This document shows positions 47,450 through 56,686 of a stretch of 64,000 nucleotides of DNA, one piece after another. Origin of the DNA: Myxococcales bacterium. Its GTDB lineage: Bacteria > Myxococcota_A > SURF-8. Under the pieces are notes generated by a model that searched no databases, was not told where the DNA came from, and was given only the letters and a program-made list of their open reading frames with translations. Each line of letters starts with the position of its first letter. Positions within the stretch are counted from its first letter, which is position 1. The stretch covers positions 62,001-126,000 of the forward strand of contig QZKR01000120.1 in the NCBI GenBank assembly GCA_003598065.1, written 5' to 3'. A program made the translations under genes and the position numbers.

Positions 47450-48336
47450 CAGATGTTGCGCTCCACGATCTTGTCTTCGGCAAGGAAGAACAGCCGTCCG
47501 GCGAAAAGGTAAACGACGATCGCCAAAGCGCTCGCCCAGGCGAAGCCGGCCGGATCGTAAAGGCGGCCGTATAGCACGATGTCGCGCGCCGAGCAGACGA
47601 GGTGCGTCAGCGGATTCCAGTCGTTGACCGTCCTGAGCCATGGCACGTCGATCGTCGAAGAATAGACGATCGGCACGAGCCACATCGCCAAGGCGAGCAG
47701 AATGTCGGCCATTCGCTTGAAGTCGTTCGACACGACGCTGAACATCGAGATGACAAGACCGATTCCGGAGCCGAAAAGCAGCATCGGCAGCACGACAAGC
47801 GGCAAGAGGACGATCTTCCAACTCGGCGCGATGCCGAAAACGGCAAGCAAAATCAGATTGAGGGCAAAGGCGACGATGAAATTGGCGACGTGCTGGGCCG
47901 TCTGGGCGAACATCACCGTTTCGCGCGGATAGTTGACCTGCATGATGAATTCGCGCCCCGCCTGCAGGGTTTCGGCCGAGGCGTTGTAGAAGCCCATGAA
48001 CAGCCCCCACATCGACGAGCCCAGAAGCACGTAGACGGCATAGGGCATTTCGCCTTCGATCGCGCCGGGCTTGAGCACGCCGGCCCATTTGAGAAACAGC
48101 CAGGACGCCACGCCGACAAGCGGCGCGAAAATCAGCCAGGCGAGGCCGAGAAGCGATTTTTTGTAACTGGCGAGAAAATTCCGCTTGAACATCTGCCAAA
48201 CAAAATGGCGGGCATGAACCACGTTGGCAGCCATCAGCGCGATAGTTCGGAAGAACCCGATTTCGTAGCGGATATTTGGACGATACACCGTTTCCGGCAT
48301 GCTTGCAGCGGTTCCTTTGTCGTTCATGCTCTCCAT
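47449..48336 (-). CDS. wzm: ABC-2 type polysaccharide exporter permease
   Basis: FVWQMFKRNFLASYKKSLLGLAWLIFAPL, PIVYSS, LNPLTH-like WNPLTHLV; start uncertain (ORF opens at 48375). Confidence 0.9.
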   Translation of the reverse strand: MESMNDKGTAASMPETVYRPNIRYEIGFFRTIALMAANVVHARHFVWQMFKRNFLASYKKSLLGLAWLIFAPLVGVASWLFLKWAGVLKPGAIEGEMPYAVYVLLGSSMWGLFMGFYNASAETLQAGREFIMQVNYPRETVMFAQTAQHVANFIVAFALNLILLAVFGIAPSWKIVLLPLVVLPMLLFGSGIGLVISMFSVVSNDFKRMADILLALAMWLVPIVYSSTIDVPWLRTVNDWNPLTHLVCSARDIVLYGRLYDPAGFAWASALAIVVYLFAGRLFFLAEDKIVERNI

Positions 48337-48426
48337 GGGCGAAATCAGGCTAAGCGAGAGGCAAAAAGGTGTCAATCGGTTTCATGTCGGCAAGTTGGCA
48401 TGCCATGGCTCCTCATTCGCCGCGGT

Positions 48427-49752
48427 TCAGTCGGCCGCCGGCCGGCCGATGGAATAATAGGCGAATCCATGCTCGGCCAGCCGTTTCGGATCGTAGAGGT
48501 TCCGTCCGTCGAACACCACGGCCTGTTTCATGCTCGTCCTGACGACCGGCCAGTTGGGGCTGGTGAATTCCGGCCAGTCGGTGAGGACAAGAAGGGCGTC
48601 GGCGCCTTCGCAGGCGGATTCGGCGTTGGGCCAGAACGTCGCCGCATGGCCCAGCAACGGCCAGGCCTTGGGCATCGCCTCGGGGTCGTAGGCGCGGATC
48701 GCCGCGCCGCGCGACGCCAACGCCTCGATGATCGGCACCGACGGCGCATCGCGCATGTCGTCGGTGTTGGGTTTGAAGGACAATCCCCAGACGGCGAGCG
48801 TCAACCCGTGCAAGTCGCCGAAACGGGCGACGATCTTCTCGACGAAACGCTCGCGCACGCGGTTGTTGATCGCCGCCGTTGCACGCAGCACGGTCAATGG
48901 CTCGCCGTGCGCTTCAGCCAAAGCCATGAGTCCCGCCACGTCCTTCGGAAGGCAGGAGCCGCCGTAGCCGATGCCGGGGTTCAGGTATCGCCGACCGATG
49001 CGCCGGTCCAGTCCCGCGCCGAGCTTCACGGCCTCCACGTCCGCGCCGAGCTTTTCGCAGAGCGCGGCGATGTCGTTGATGTAGCTGATCTTCGTGGCCA
49101 AAAAGCCGTTGGCGGCCAACTTCACCATTTCCGACGAAGCCAGATCGGTTTTGACCAGCGGAGTCTGGTCGGAAAGGAAGGGGCGGTAAAGCTCCTCCAC
49201 AAGACCGCAGACCGCGTCGCTTTCCGCGCCGATGACGACCCGGCTGGGGTTCATGAAGTCGTCCACGCCGGACCCCTGGCGCAAAAACTCAGGGCAGAAC
49301 GCCACATGGATCGGGACGGCGGCATGAGTGCGCAACCAGCCGCCCAGTTTTCGCGTTGCGCCGGGGGGAACGGTGGATTTTACAATAACCAGCGATTCTC
49401 TCGCCGCATGATCGGCGATGACCTGCGCCGCGTCGTCAAGCTGGGAGAGATCCACACTGCCGTCAGAAAGCCCCGGCGTACCGACGGCCAGCATGAGCAT
49501 GTCATGGCGGCGCACGGCCTCGGCAAGATTATCGGTGAAGGCGATACGCCCCGCTTTCAGCGCGCGATTCAGGAGAAGATAGACTCCCGGCTCATAGAAC
49601 GGCACTTCGCCTTTGGCGAGCTTCTCGATTTTCTCGCCGTCCCGGTCGGCGACAAGCACCGTCCGCCCCTGCTCGGCGAAGCACACGGCGACGACCACAC
49701 CGACATAGCCCGCTCCAACTATAGTCACCTGGGAAGGGTTCATGCGCCCCAC
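48427..49752 (-). CDS. UDP-glucose/GDP-mannose dehydrogenase family protein
   Basis: VTIVGAGYVGVVVAVCFAEQG; VIVKSTVPPGATRKLG; GIGYGGSCLPKDVAGLM; FKPNTDDMRDAPS. Confidence 0.93.
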   Translation of the reverse strand: MGRMNPSQVTIVGAGYVGVVVAVCFAEQGRTVLVADRDGEKIEKLAKGEVPFYEPGVYLLLNRALKAGRIAFTDNLAEAVRRHDMLMLAVGTPGLSDGSVDLSQLDDAAQVIADHAARESLVIVKSTVPPGATRKLGGWLRTHAAVPIHVAFCPEFLRQGSGVDDFMNPSRVVIGAESDAVCGLVEELYRPFLSDQTPLVKTDLASSEMVKLAANGFLATKISYINDIAALCEKLGADVEAVKLGAGLDRRIGRRYLNPGIGYGGSCLPKDVAGLMALAEAHGEPLTVLRATAAINNRVRERFVEKIVARFGDLHGLTLAVWGLSFKPNTDDMRDAPSVPIIEALASRGAAIRAYDPEAMPKAWPLLGHAATFWPNAESACEGADALLVLTDWPEFTSPNWPVVRTSMKQAVVFDGRNLYDPKRLAEHGFAYYSIGRPAAD

Positions 49753-49921
49753 TCCATATTCAGGGTCATCCTCCCCGCCGCGTTCGATCGTATGGTTCCG
49801 GTCCGTTTCCGCCGGGAAGACTACGCCAAGGACCGCATTCTGTCAAAAGCCTGACCGACCAAAATTCTTGACAGTTCTCCGCCAAGGGCGCTACTGGATA
49901 GCCAACGCCAAGGGAGGAACC

Positions 49922-51340
49922 ATGCGCTCCGCTTTCGCCACATTCGGAATTGCGCTTATCGTCGTCGCCATGACCGTCGCCGCGGCGCGCGCCGAAACGC
50001 CCGCCGCACCCGCACAAGCGGTGTTCTCCGACGACAAGCCCGATGCCAAGCGCGCGAAAAGGAAACCTGCTGTAAAGAAAAAGAAGCCTCAGCCGCAAAC
50101 GGCGAAACAGGAGAAGGCGAAGCCGAAATCGACGAAAGAACTGACCGCCGAGCAGGCCGCGCTCGCCGAACGCTTGACGGCTCTGGAAAACCAGCTTGCC
50201 GAAAGCAAAGCCAACGAAGCGGCCGCGAAAGAAAAGCTGATAAAAGAGCTTGAGGCGTTGCGCACCGAACTGGAAAAAAGGCTCGCCGAGGAAAGCGCCG
50301 CGCGCCAGAAGGCGGAAACGCAGGCGGCTTCCCTGACGGCCGACGTCGAAGCGCTCAAGGCGGCCCAGGAAGAAACGGAAAGCAAGCCGGAAATCGACGT
50401 CGAGGCGCACGCCGCGCTGGATCTGGGCTTCTACCAGGAGGGCGCGGGCGACAGCGGCTTCATCCTACGCGAGGCCGAGGTGGCGGTGGGCTATGCGCCG
50501 GTCGAGCGGTTCCGGCTGCTCGTCGCGCCGGAATGGAGCGGCTACGCCCGGGAGTTCGGGATTCGTGAAGCCTATTTCGACGTCGATACGCTGCCCAAGA
50601 TGAAAACCGCCGACGACGGGTCGGAGGCCGTGGAGGAGACGTCGCCGACGCGCTGGCGACCCGCGCGCCGCTTCGGGCGCGACGCAGAACGCTACGGCTT
50701 CCGACCGGACACATGGCTGGCCGTGCGCGGCGGCAAGCTCGATCTGCCCTTCGGCATTCATGGCCCTTACGATCGCGCCCGCCATCGTTTCACCGTGGCC
50801 ATGCCGCTGCCAATAGCCGAAACCACCGGCCTGCTCAACGACCTGGGGTTGATGGCCTACGGCGCGCATCCGTGGGTGAACTATCAGGCCGTGGCCGTCA
50901 ACGGCCGCTTAGGCGGCTTCGGCGCGGGGGCGCGCCTCGGCGTGACGCCCTTCGACTGGCTGGAGTTCGCGGCGAATTACCTCTACGAGTTCCAGGATCC
51001 CGACAGCCGGCGGCGCTTCCAGTTGATTGCCGCCGAGGCGGCCGTGGCCGTGTGGCATCTGGAGTTCGTGACGCAATACACCTGGGAGCAGGAAAAGACG
51101 ACGCTCGACAACCTTTTCCACTATGGCTGGCACGGCGAAGCGCGAGCGATCTTCAGCCCGGTTTACGCGGCCTTCCAGGGCGGCGTCTTCCATCGCGGCG
51201 GCGTCGGCAATTCCTGGCGGCTCGGCCCGACCCTCGGCTGGTGGGCTATTCCCAAGCATCTTACGGTGAAGGGCGAGTACCAATTCCATTCCGAAGGCCG
51301 CCAGAGCGTCGGCCTTCTGCAAGCGGTCGGATATTACTGA
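49922..51340 (+). CDS. Outer-membrane porin-like protein with Lys-rich and coiled-coil N-terminal region
   Basis: Signal peptide to ARAE; KRAKRKPAVKKKKPQPQ; long coiled coil; beta-strand-rich C-terminus ending VGYY. Confidence 0.7.
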   Translation: MRSAFATFGIALIVVAMTVAAARAETPAAPAQAVFSDDKPDAKRAKRKPAVKKKKPQPQTAKQEKAKPKSTKELTAEQAALAERLTALENQLAESKANEAAAKEKLIKELEALRTELEKRLAEESAARQKAETQAASLTADVEALKAAQEETESKPEIDVEAHAALDLGFYQEGAGDSGFILREAEVAVGYAPVERFRLLVAPEWSGYAREFGIREAYFDVDTLPKMKTADDGSEAVEETSPTRWRPARRFGRDAERYGFRPDTWLAVRGGKLDLPFGIHGPYDRARHRFTVAMPLPIAETTGLLNDLGLMAYGAHPWVNYQAVAVNGRLGGFGAGARLGVTPFDWLEFAANYLYEFQDPDSRRRFQLIAAEAAVAVWHLEFVTQYTWEQEKTTLDNLFHYGWHGEARAIFSPVYAAFQGGVFHRGGVGNSWRLGPTLGWWAIPKHLTVKGEYQFHSEGRQSVGLLQAVGYY

Positions 51341-51357
51341 CCGAGCGGGAACGACTC

Positions 51358-52452
51358 ATGCGCAAACCGACCCGACAGATTCTTCTCGGCTCCGTCGCCG
51401 TGGGCGGCGGCGCGCCGATCTCGATTCAGTCGATGACCACCACGCATACAAAAGACGTGGAAGGAACGATCAGCCAGGCCATCGCCCTGATGACCGCCGG
51501 TTGCGACATCGTCCGCGTGGCGGTATACGACGATGGCGACGCACAAGCGATCGCGGCGATCAAACCACGCATCAACCTGCCGCTCGTCGCCGACATCCAT
51601 TTCGATTACCGCCTTGCGCTGGCCGCCGTCCGCGCCGGCGTGGACGGATTGCGCATCAACCCCGGCAACATCGGCAAGGTCGAGCGCGTGCAGCAGGTCG
51701 TCGAAGCGGCGAAAGAGCGGAACATCCCCATCCGCATCGGCGTCAACGCCGGCTCGCTCGAATGCACGCTCCTGGAGAAATACGGCGGCCCGACGGCCGA
51801 AGCGATGGTCGAGAGCGCGGAGAGTCATATCAAAATCCTGGAGGATCTCGGCTATCCCAATCTCAAGGTGAGCCTCAAAGCCTCCACGCCGATGCTGACG
51901 GTGAAGGCCAACCGGTTGTTCGCCGAGCGTTTCGATTATCCGCTGCATCTCGGTGTGACGGAGGCCGGTCCGCCCTTCACCGGCGCGGTGCGCTCGGCGG
52001 CGGCCCTGACGCTGCTGTTGTCGGAAGGCATCGGCGACACGATCCGCATTTCGCTCACCGCCGATCCGATCGAGGAAGTGCGCGCCGCGCGGGCCCTGCT
52101 CGAAGCGCTGGAACTGCGCCAGCCGGGGCTGCGCGTCGTCTCCTGCCCCACCTGCGGCCGCTGTCAGGCGGACGGGCTCATCGACCTCGCCAGCCGCATC
52201 GAGATCAAACTGTCGCACATCAAGGAGCCGATCACCGTGGCCGTGATGGGCTGCGCCGTCAACGGTCCGGGCGAGGCGCGCGAGGCCGACGTCGGCGTGG
52301 CCTTCGGCAAGGGCCGCGGACTTTTGTTCCGCAAGGGCGAGCGCGTCGGCGTGATTCCCGAAAACGCCGTCGAATCGACGCTCATCGCCGAAGTCGAGCG
52401 GCTGGTCGAGGAGCGGCAGGGCAGCGCGGACGGGGACGAGAAGGACTCATGA
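51358..52452 (+). CDS. ispG: 4-hydroxy-3-methylbut-2-en-1-yl diphosphate synthase
   Basis: VGGGAPISIQSMTTTHTKDVEGTISQ; RINPGNIG; SCPTCGRCQ; MGCAVNGPGEAREADVG; trimmed to ATG 51358. Confidence 0.97.
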   Translation: MRKPTRQILLGSVAVGGGAPISIQSMTTTHTKDVEGTISQAIALMTAGCDIVRVAVYDDGDAQAIAAIKPRINLPLVADIHFDYRLALAAVRAGVDGLRINPGNIGKVERVQQVVEAAKERNIPIRIGVNAGSLECTLLEKYGGPTAEAMVESAESHIKILEDLGYPNLKVSLKASTPMLTVKANRLFAERFDYPLHLGVTEAGPPFTGAVRSAAALTLLLSEGIGDTIRISLTADPIEEVRAARALLEALELRQPGLRVVSCPTCGRCQADGLIDLASRIEIKLSHIKEPITVAVMGCAVNGPGEAREADVGVAFGKGRGLLFRKGERVGVIPENAVESTLIAEVERLVEERQGSADGDEKDS

Positions 52453-52498
52453 GGTCGATCGGCCATGCAACGGGCAATCGACAACTAACCGATACCCC

Positions 52499-54607
52499 TC
52501 ACCGCGACCAGCCTTCAAGGAGTTGCTGCCTCAGTTCCGCTGGGTCTCGCGTGGGTTTCTGGCAAAGGCCGTAGCGACACACCCAGGCTGTCGGTTTGCC
52601 GTTCAGCCGTCCTTTATCGGCGGCGACAGGCGCTAATGCTTGGGCGGCGGATAGACTCGACTCGTCCAGACGGATCAGCACCGCATTCGCCGGACAAAGC
52701 GCGGCGAAAGCGGCTATCAAGCTTTGCGTCTCTGCCTCGTCTGGCTCGCCGACGATCGTCGCCTCATAATAGGGACCAAGGTAGCGTTCCAGACCGATCA
52801 GCCAGGCGGACATTTCCAATCCCATCTGGCGCAGCGTTCCGCCATGGGTGCGCAGCAGCGTTTCGGCTTCCTCGCGATAACGCGGCTCACCGGTGAGAGC
52901 GACGGCGGTCAACAGAGCGTTCAGCATCGCGCCGTTGCCGGAAGGCCGCACGCTGTCGTAAATCTCGGACCGCCGGCCCAACGGGGTCTCGGCATTGTCC
53001 GCCGTATTGAAAAACCCGCCGGCGGGATCGCGGAAACGGGACAGGGACAGTTCGAGAAGTCGTCGTCCCTCCTCCAGATAACGCCATGCGCCCGTGGCCT
53101 GGAAAAGATCGAAAAGGCCGATGGAGAACAAGGCATAGTCGGTGAGCATGCCCGGCCCCGTTTGTCTTCCCTCGTTGGCGGCGCGGGCGAGACCGCCATC
53201 CGAAAGACGATGCCGTTCCAAAAGAAAATCCGCCGCGCGGGAAGCGGCGCGCCGATAACTTTCGTCGTTGAAATGCAGCGCCGCGCGGGCGAAAGCGGAG
53301 ATGGCGAGACCGTTCCAGCTGGTGACGACCTTGCGGTCCAGACCGGGGGCGGCGCGCTCGGCGCGCGTTTGCCGCAGAAGCGGCGCGTAATGCCCGACCA
53401 GCTTATCGACGGGCGTCGTCGTCGCCGGATAGATTCGTCCCACCTGCTCCGGCGGCACACGGCGCGTCAGGACGTTCTTGCCCTCGAAGTTGCCTCCCTC
53501 CGATACGCCAAACAACATGGCCAGCGCCGGACCATCGGTCGGGCCGGCTGCCGCGAGAACTTCAGCCGGCGTCCAGACGTAAAACGATCCTTCCTCGCCC
53601 CCCGAGTCGGCGTCAAGGCTGGCGAAGAACGCGCCTTCCTCGTCCGAAAGATCCCGAATAAGAAAATCGAGCGTCGCGCGGGCGATCTCGGCATAGCGCG
53701 CCTCGCCAAACACCGCCGCCGCTTCGGTGTACAGCGCCGCTAGTTGCGCGTTGTCGTAAAGCATCTTTTCGAAATGGGGCACGGTCCATGAGGCATCGAC
53801 CGTGTAGCGGTGAAAACCGCCGCCGACGTGATCGTGCAGCCCGCCCTCCCCCATCGCATCCAGCGTCCGGCGGACGAGTCCACCGAGCAGATCGTCGCCG
53901 GTGCGGCGAAAGCGGGTCAGCAGAAACTGCCAGACGAGCGGCGTGGGAAACTTCTGCGCACCGGAGAATCCGCCATGCACGTTGTCGTAGCGGCGAATGG
54001 CCAGGCGCACCGCCTCGTCGAGCGCCGTTTCGTCGGGCAGACCGCTCTGCCGCTGTCTGTCGTGTTGCGCGAGGATGCTGACGAGCCGCTCGGCCTGATC
54101 GTCCACGGCGCGGCGGTTCTCGCCAAAGACGCGCTGGATCTGACCCAGAACGGAAAGAAACGTCTCTTTCGGAAAATACGTGCCGCCATAGAAAGGCTTC
54201 AGATCGGGCGTGAGAAACGCCGACATCGGCCAGCCGCCCGAACCGGTCATCGCCATCACCGCGTCCATGTACGTCGCATCGAGGTCGGGCCGTTCCTCGC
54301 GATCCACCTTGATGCTCACGAAATGGCGATTGAGAAAGGCGGCGACCTCGTCGTCCTCGAACGCCTCGTGCGCCATGACGTGGCACCAATGGCAGGAGGA
54401 ATAGCCGATCGACAGGAAAATCGGCTTCTGCTCCGCTTTGGCGCGATTCAGCGCTTCGTCGCCCCAGGCGAACCAATCCACCGGATTGTGGGCATGCTGC
54501 CGCAAATACAAGGACATTTCATGCTTCAGACGGTTGCCTGAAACACGGATCGCGGCCGGCGTGCGAACCGGCTCGCCTGGATGGGATTGGGAACGGTCGG
54601 CGCTCAT
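52499..54607 (-). CDS. Thioredoxin-domain (DUF255/YyaL-type) protein
   Basis: [80 protein letters not shown]. Confidence 0.95.
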   Translation of the reverse strand: MSADRSQSHPGEPVRTPAAIRVSGNRLKHEMSLYLRQHAHNPVDWFAWGDEALNRAKAEQKPIFLSIGYSSCHWCHVMAHEAFEDDEVAAFLNRHFVSIKVDREERPDLDATYMDAVMAMTGSGGWPMSAFLTPDLKPFYGGTYFPKETFLSVLGQIQRVFGENRRAVDDQAERLVSILAQHDRQRQSGLPDETALDEAVRLAIRRYDNVHGGFSGAQKFPTPLVWQFLLTRFRRTGDDLLGGLVRRTLDAMGEGGLHDHVGGGFHRYTVDASWTVPHFEKMLYDNAQLAALYTEAAAVFGEARYAEIARATLDFLIRDLSDEEGAFFASLDADSGGEEGSFYVWTPAEVLAAAGPTDGPALAMLFGVSEGGNFEGKNVLTRRVPPEQVGRIYPATTTPVDKLVGHYAPLLRQTRAERAAPGLDRKVVTSWNGLAISAFARAALHFNDESYRRAASRAADFLLERHRLSDGGLARAANEGRQTGPGMLTDYALFSIGLFDLFQATGAWRYLEEGRRLLELSLSRFRDPAGGFFNTADNAETPLGRRSEIYDSVRPSGNGAMLNALLTAVALTGEPRYREEAETLLRTHGGTLRQMGLEMSAWLIGLERYLGPYYEATIVGEPDEAETQSLIAAFAALCPANAVLIRLDESSLSAAQALAPVAADKGRLNGKPTAWVCRYGLCQKPTRDPAELRQQLLEGWSR

Positions 54608-54887
54608 GACGGGGGCTCTCCGGCAATTGAAAGTCAGTCATTAACTTTGGAAGCCCCGGCGGCCGATTCTATTCCGAACGACCTGGCGCCGGCGCAAAAT
54701 TTTTCTTGCGTTATCGCCGCGTTTCGTGTAATTCACCCGAGTCGTATGGTGATGGCTCCGAGTTCGTTTGGCGGCTTCGGTTAGGAATCTCTCCTTCAGA
54801 AGGTCCAACGGTTCTCGCGCTCCTCGCCAACCGGGGTCCGCCCCGCAACAGGACAGGCTTTGGGTGCTTTCAGGAAAGGGTGATGGG

Positions 54888-55172
54888 ATGTCGAACAAGC
54901 TTTACGTTGGCAACTTGTCGTGGAATACTGACGGCGCCGCGTTGGAGAACGCGTTCGGCGGTTACGGTACGATCACCGAGACGAAGGTTATTACCGATCG
55001 CGAAACGGGTCGCAGCCGTGGTTTCGGCTTCGTGACCTTCTCGAATGAAGAGGATGCTCAGAAGGCGCTGGCGATGGACGGCGCGCAGATTGATGGCCGT
55101 ACTTTGAAAGTCAGCCTGGCTCGGGAGCGGGACGATCGTCCCGCCCGTCGCCCGGTAGGCAACCGCTACTAA
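54888..55172 (+). CDS. Single-RRM RNA-binding protein
   Basis: KLYVGNLSWNT (RNP2) and RSRGFGFVTF (RNP1); trimmed to ATG 54888. Confidence 0.95.
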   Translation: MSNKLYVGNLSWNTDGAALENAFGGYGTITETKVITDRETGRSRGFGFVTFSNEEDAQKALAMDGAQIDGRTLKVSLARERDDRPARRPVGNRY

Positions 55173-55185
55173 ACTGAAAGCTTAT

Positions 55186-55262
55186 TGCGGGGTGGAGCAG
55201 TCTGGTAGCTCGTCGGACTCATGATCCGAAGGTCGTAGGTTCGAATCCTACCCCCGCTACCA
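55186..55262 (+). tRNA. tRNA-Met (CAT), initiator-like
   Basis: Full cloverleaf, CTCATGA anticodon loop, TTCGAAT T-loop, encoded CCA; A11:U24 and U1/U72 mismatch. Confidence 0.93.
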
Positions 55263-55270
55263 TAAATCAG

Positions 55271-55306
55271 AAGGGCTTGACGGGGAGCCGTCAGGCCCTT
55301 TTGTTT
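55271..55306 (+). terminator. Rho-independent terminator after tRNA
   Basis: AAGGGC-TTGACGG - GGAG - CCGTCA-GGCCCTT then TTGTTTTCC. Confidence 0.8.
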
Positions 55307-55420
55307 TCCTTCCGGCGAACGGAGGTTCTTTTCCTGGTTTCAGGAGGAAAATTCCGGGAATAAGCCGAAGGCCCTTGACATCTGTTTCACAAGGCGTGGA
55401 ACAACAGGAAAGGAAAGGAA

Positions 55421-55795
55421 ATGCCCCACACTCCCGAATCGATCCAGCAGAATTTTTCCGTCAGCGACACGGCCGTCAACGAATTGGCCGCCTTTATGGG
55501 CCAAGACGAAAACAACGGCAAGGCGTTACGGCTGTACTTCGCCGGCAACGGCTGCTCCGGACCGCGCCTGGGCTTTGCCCTGGAGAGCCCCAACGTGGAT
55601 GAGGCGATCTACAACAAGCGCGGCGTGACCATCCAGGCCGACCAGGAAACGATGACCATCATCGAGTCTTACGGCGGCGTATCGCTGGATTTCGTCGATG
55701 ATCCGGTTTACGGGTCCGGCTTCCGCGCCGACTTCAAGAACCCGCCGGAAGGCGGCTGCGGCTCCAGTTGCGGCTCGGGCGGCTGCGGCTGCTAA
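55421..55795 (+). CDS. IscA/HesB-like iron-sulfur accessory protein
   Basis: LRLYFAGNGCSGPRLGFALE; C-terminal GGCGSSCGSGGCGC. Confidence 0.85.
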   Translation: MPHTPESIQQNFSVSDTAVNELAAFMGQDENNGKALRLYFAGNGCSGPRLGFALESPNVDEAIYNKRGVTIQADQETMTIIESYGGVSLDFVDDPVYGSGFRADFKNPPEGGCGSSCGSGGCGC

Positions 55796-55818
55796 CCGCG
55801 TGTACGTCTGAAAAATCA

Positions 55819-55850
55819 ACGCCCCCGGTTATGAACCAGGGGCGTTTTTA
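55819..55850 (+). terminator. Rho-independent terminator
   Basis: ACGCCCC...GGGGCGT followed by TTTTA. Confidence 0.8.
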
Positions 55851-55879
55851 TTTGTCTGCGGCAGTCGTTCGAATTTCGT

Positions 55880-56647
55880 TTATCGCCCGCTGAACGGATA
55901 TCCCGCCGCCGCCCAGGCGTTCATGCCGCCGTCGAGATAACGCACCGCCCAATAACCATCGTCGATCAGCCGATTGCCGGCGATTCCGGACATCGAGTTC
56001 GTCATGCAGTACAGCACGATCTTTCGTCCCAAATCCTCTCCAATGTAGGCCCGGATCGCATCGGGATCGTTATAGGGGATGTGTGTGTCCGTGCCGGGAA
56101 TTTCGCCCGCGTAGGGGACGTGTACGTTGATCAGCAGAAAATCTTTGTGAGTCAGCGCCTCGTGCAGATCGTCGGGCGAAATCGGGAGCAGCTCGGGGAT
56201 GAGCGTCTCCTCGGATTCGTCTTGCTCCGCCGCGCTCTCTTCATCCTCGTTCTGATCGACGGATTCCGCGTCTCCGTCTTCGGCGACATCTTCCTCGTCG
56301 CCATCCACGGCCTCGGGATCCGAGTCCGTATCGGCGTCGGCCGCATCAATGTCATCCCTATCCGCTTCGACGCCGTCTCCATCCGCGCCGGCGCCGTCCC
56401 CGTCACGATCAGCGCCGTCCGCGTCTCCATCAGGTTCGACATCGCCATCGCTTAGGTCTGCCTCGGACAACGAATCGCTGTCTTGATTTTCCGGCGCCTC
56501 CGCGTCGTCATCGGCGCCCTGCCCTTCCTCATCCGCATCCACATCCGCACAGCCGCAGTCGGACGGAAAATCATCGCCGCAGGCCGCCATGATGAAAACG
56601 GCGGCAAAACAGCACACCATCGCCCAAACACATGGGAATGTCTTCAT
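55880..56647 (-). CDS. Acidic-linker lipoprotein with C-terminal rhodanese-like domain
   Basis: Lipobox IMAAC; about 110-residue D/E/G/A linker; ISPDDLHEAL..DFLLINVHVPYAGEIPGT..IVLYCMTNSMSGIAGNRLIDDGYWAVRYLDGGMNAWAAAGYP. Confidence 0.85.
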   Translation of the reverse strand: MKTFPCVWAMVCCFAAVFIMAACGDDFPSDCGCADVDADEEGQGADDDAEAPENQDSDSLSEADLSDGDVEPDGDADGADRDGDGAGADGDGVEADRDDIDAADADTDSDPEAVDGDEEDVAEDGDAESVDQNEDEESAAEQDESEETLIPELLPISPDDLHEALTHKDFLLINVHVPYAGEIPGTDTHIPYNDPDAIRAYIGEDLGRKIVLYCMTNSMSGIAGNRLIDDGYWAVRYLDGGMNAWAAAGYPFSGR

Positions 56648-56686
56648 TGCGTTTTCCTAAGAATGATCGTTGAAGAAATTCAGCGC

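Noticed and set aside
47602-49854. 750-aa plus-strand ORF
   Set aside because: Antisense across wzm and the nucleotide-sugar dehydrogenase, both strongly supported on minus
49868-49896. TTGACA-17-CTACTG upstream of the porin-like gene
   Set aside because: Good -35 but poor -10; not strong enough to list as a feature
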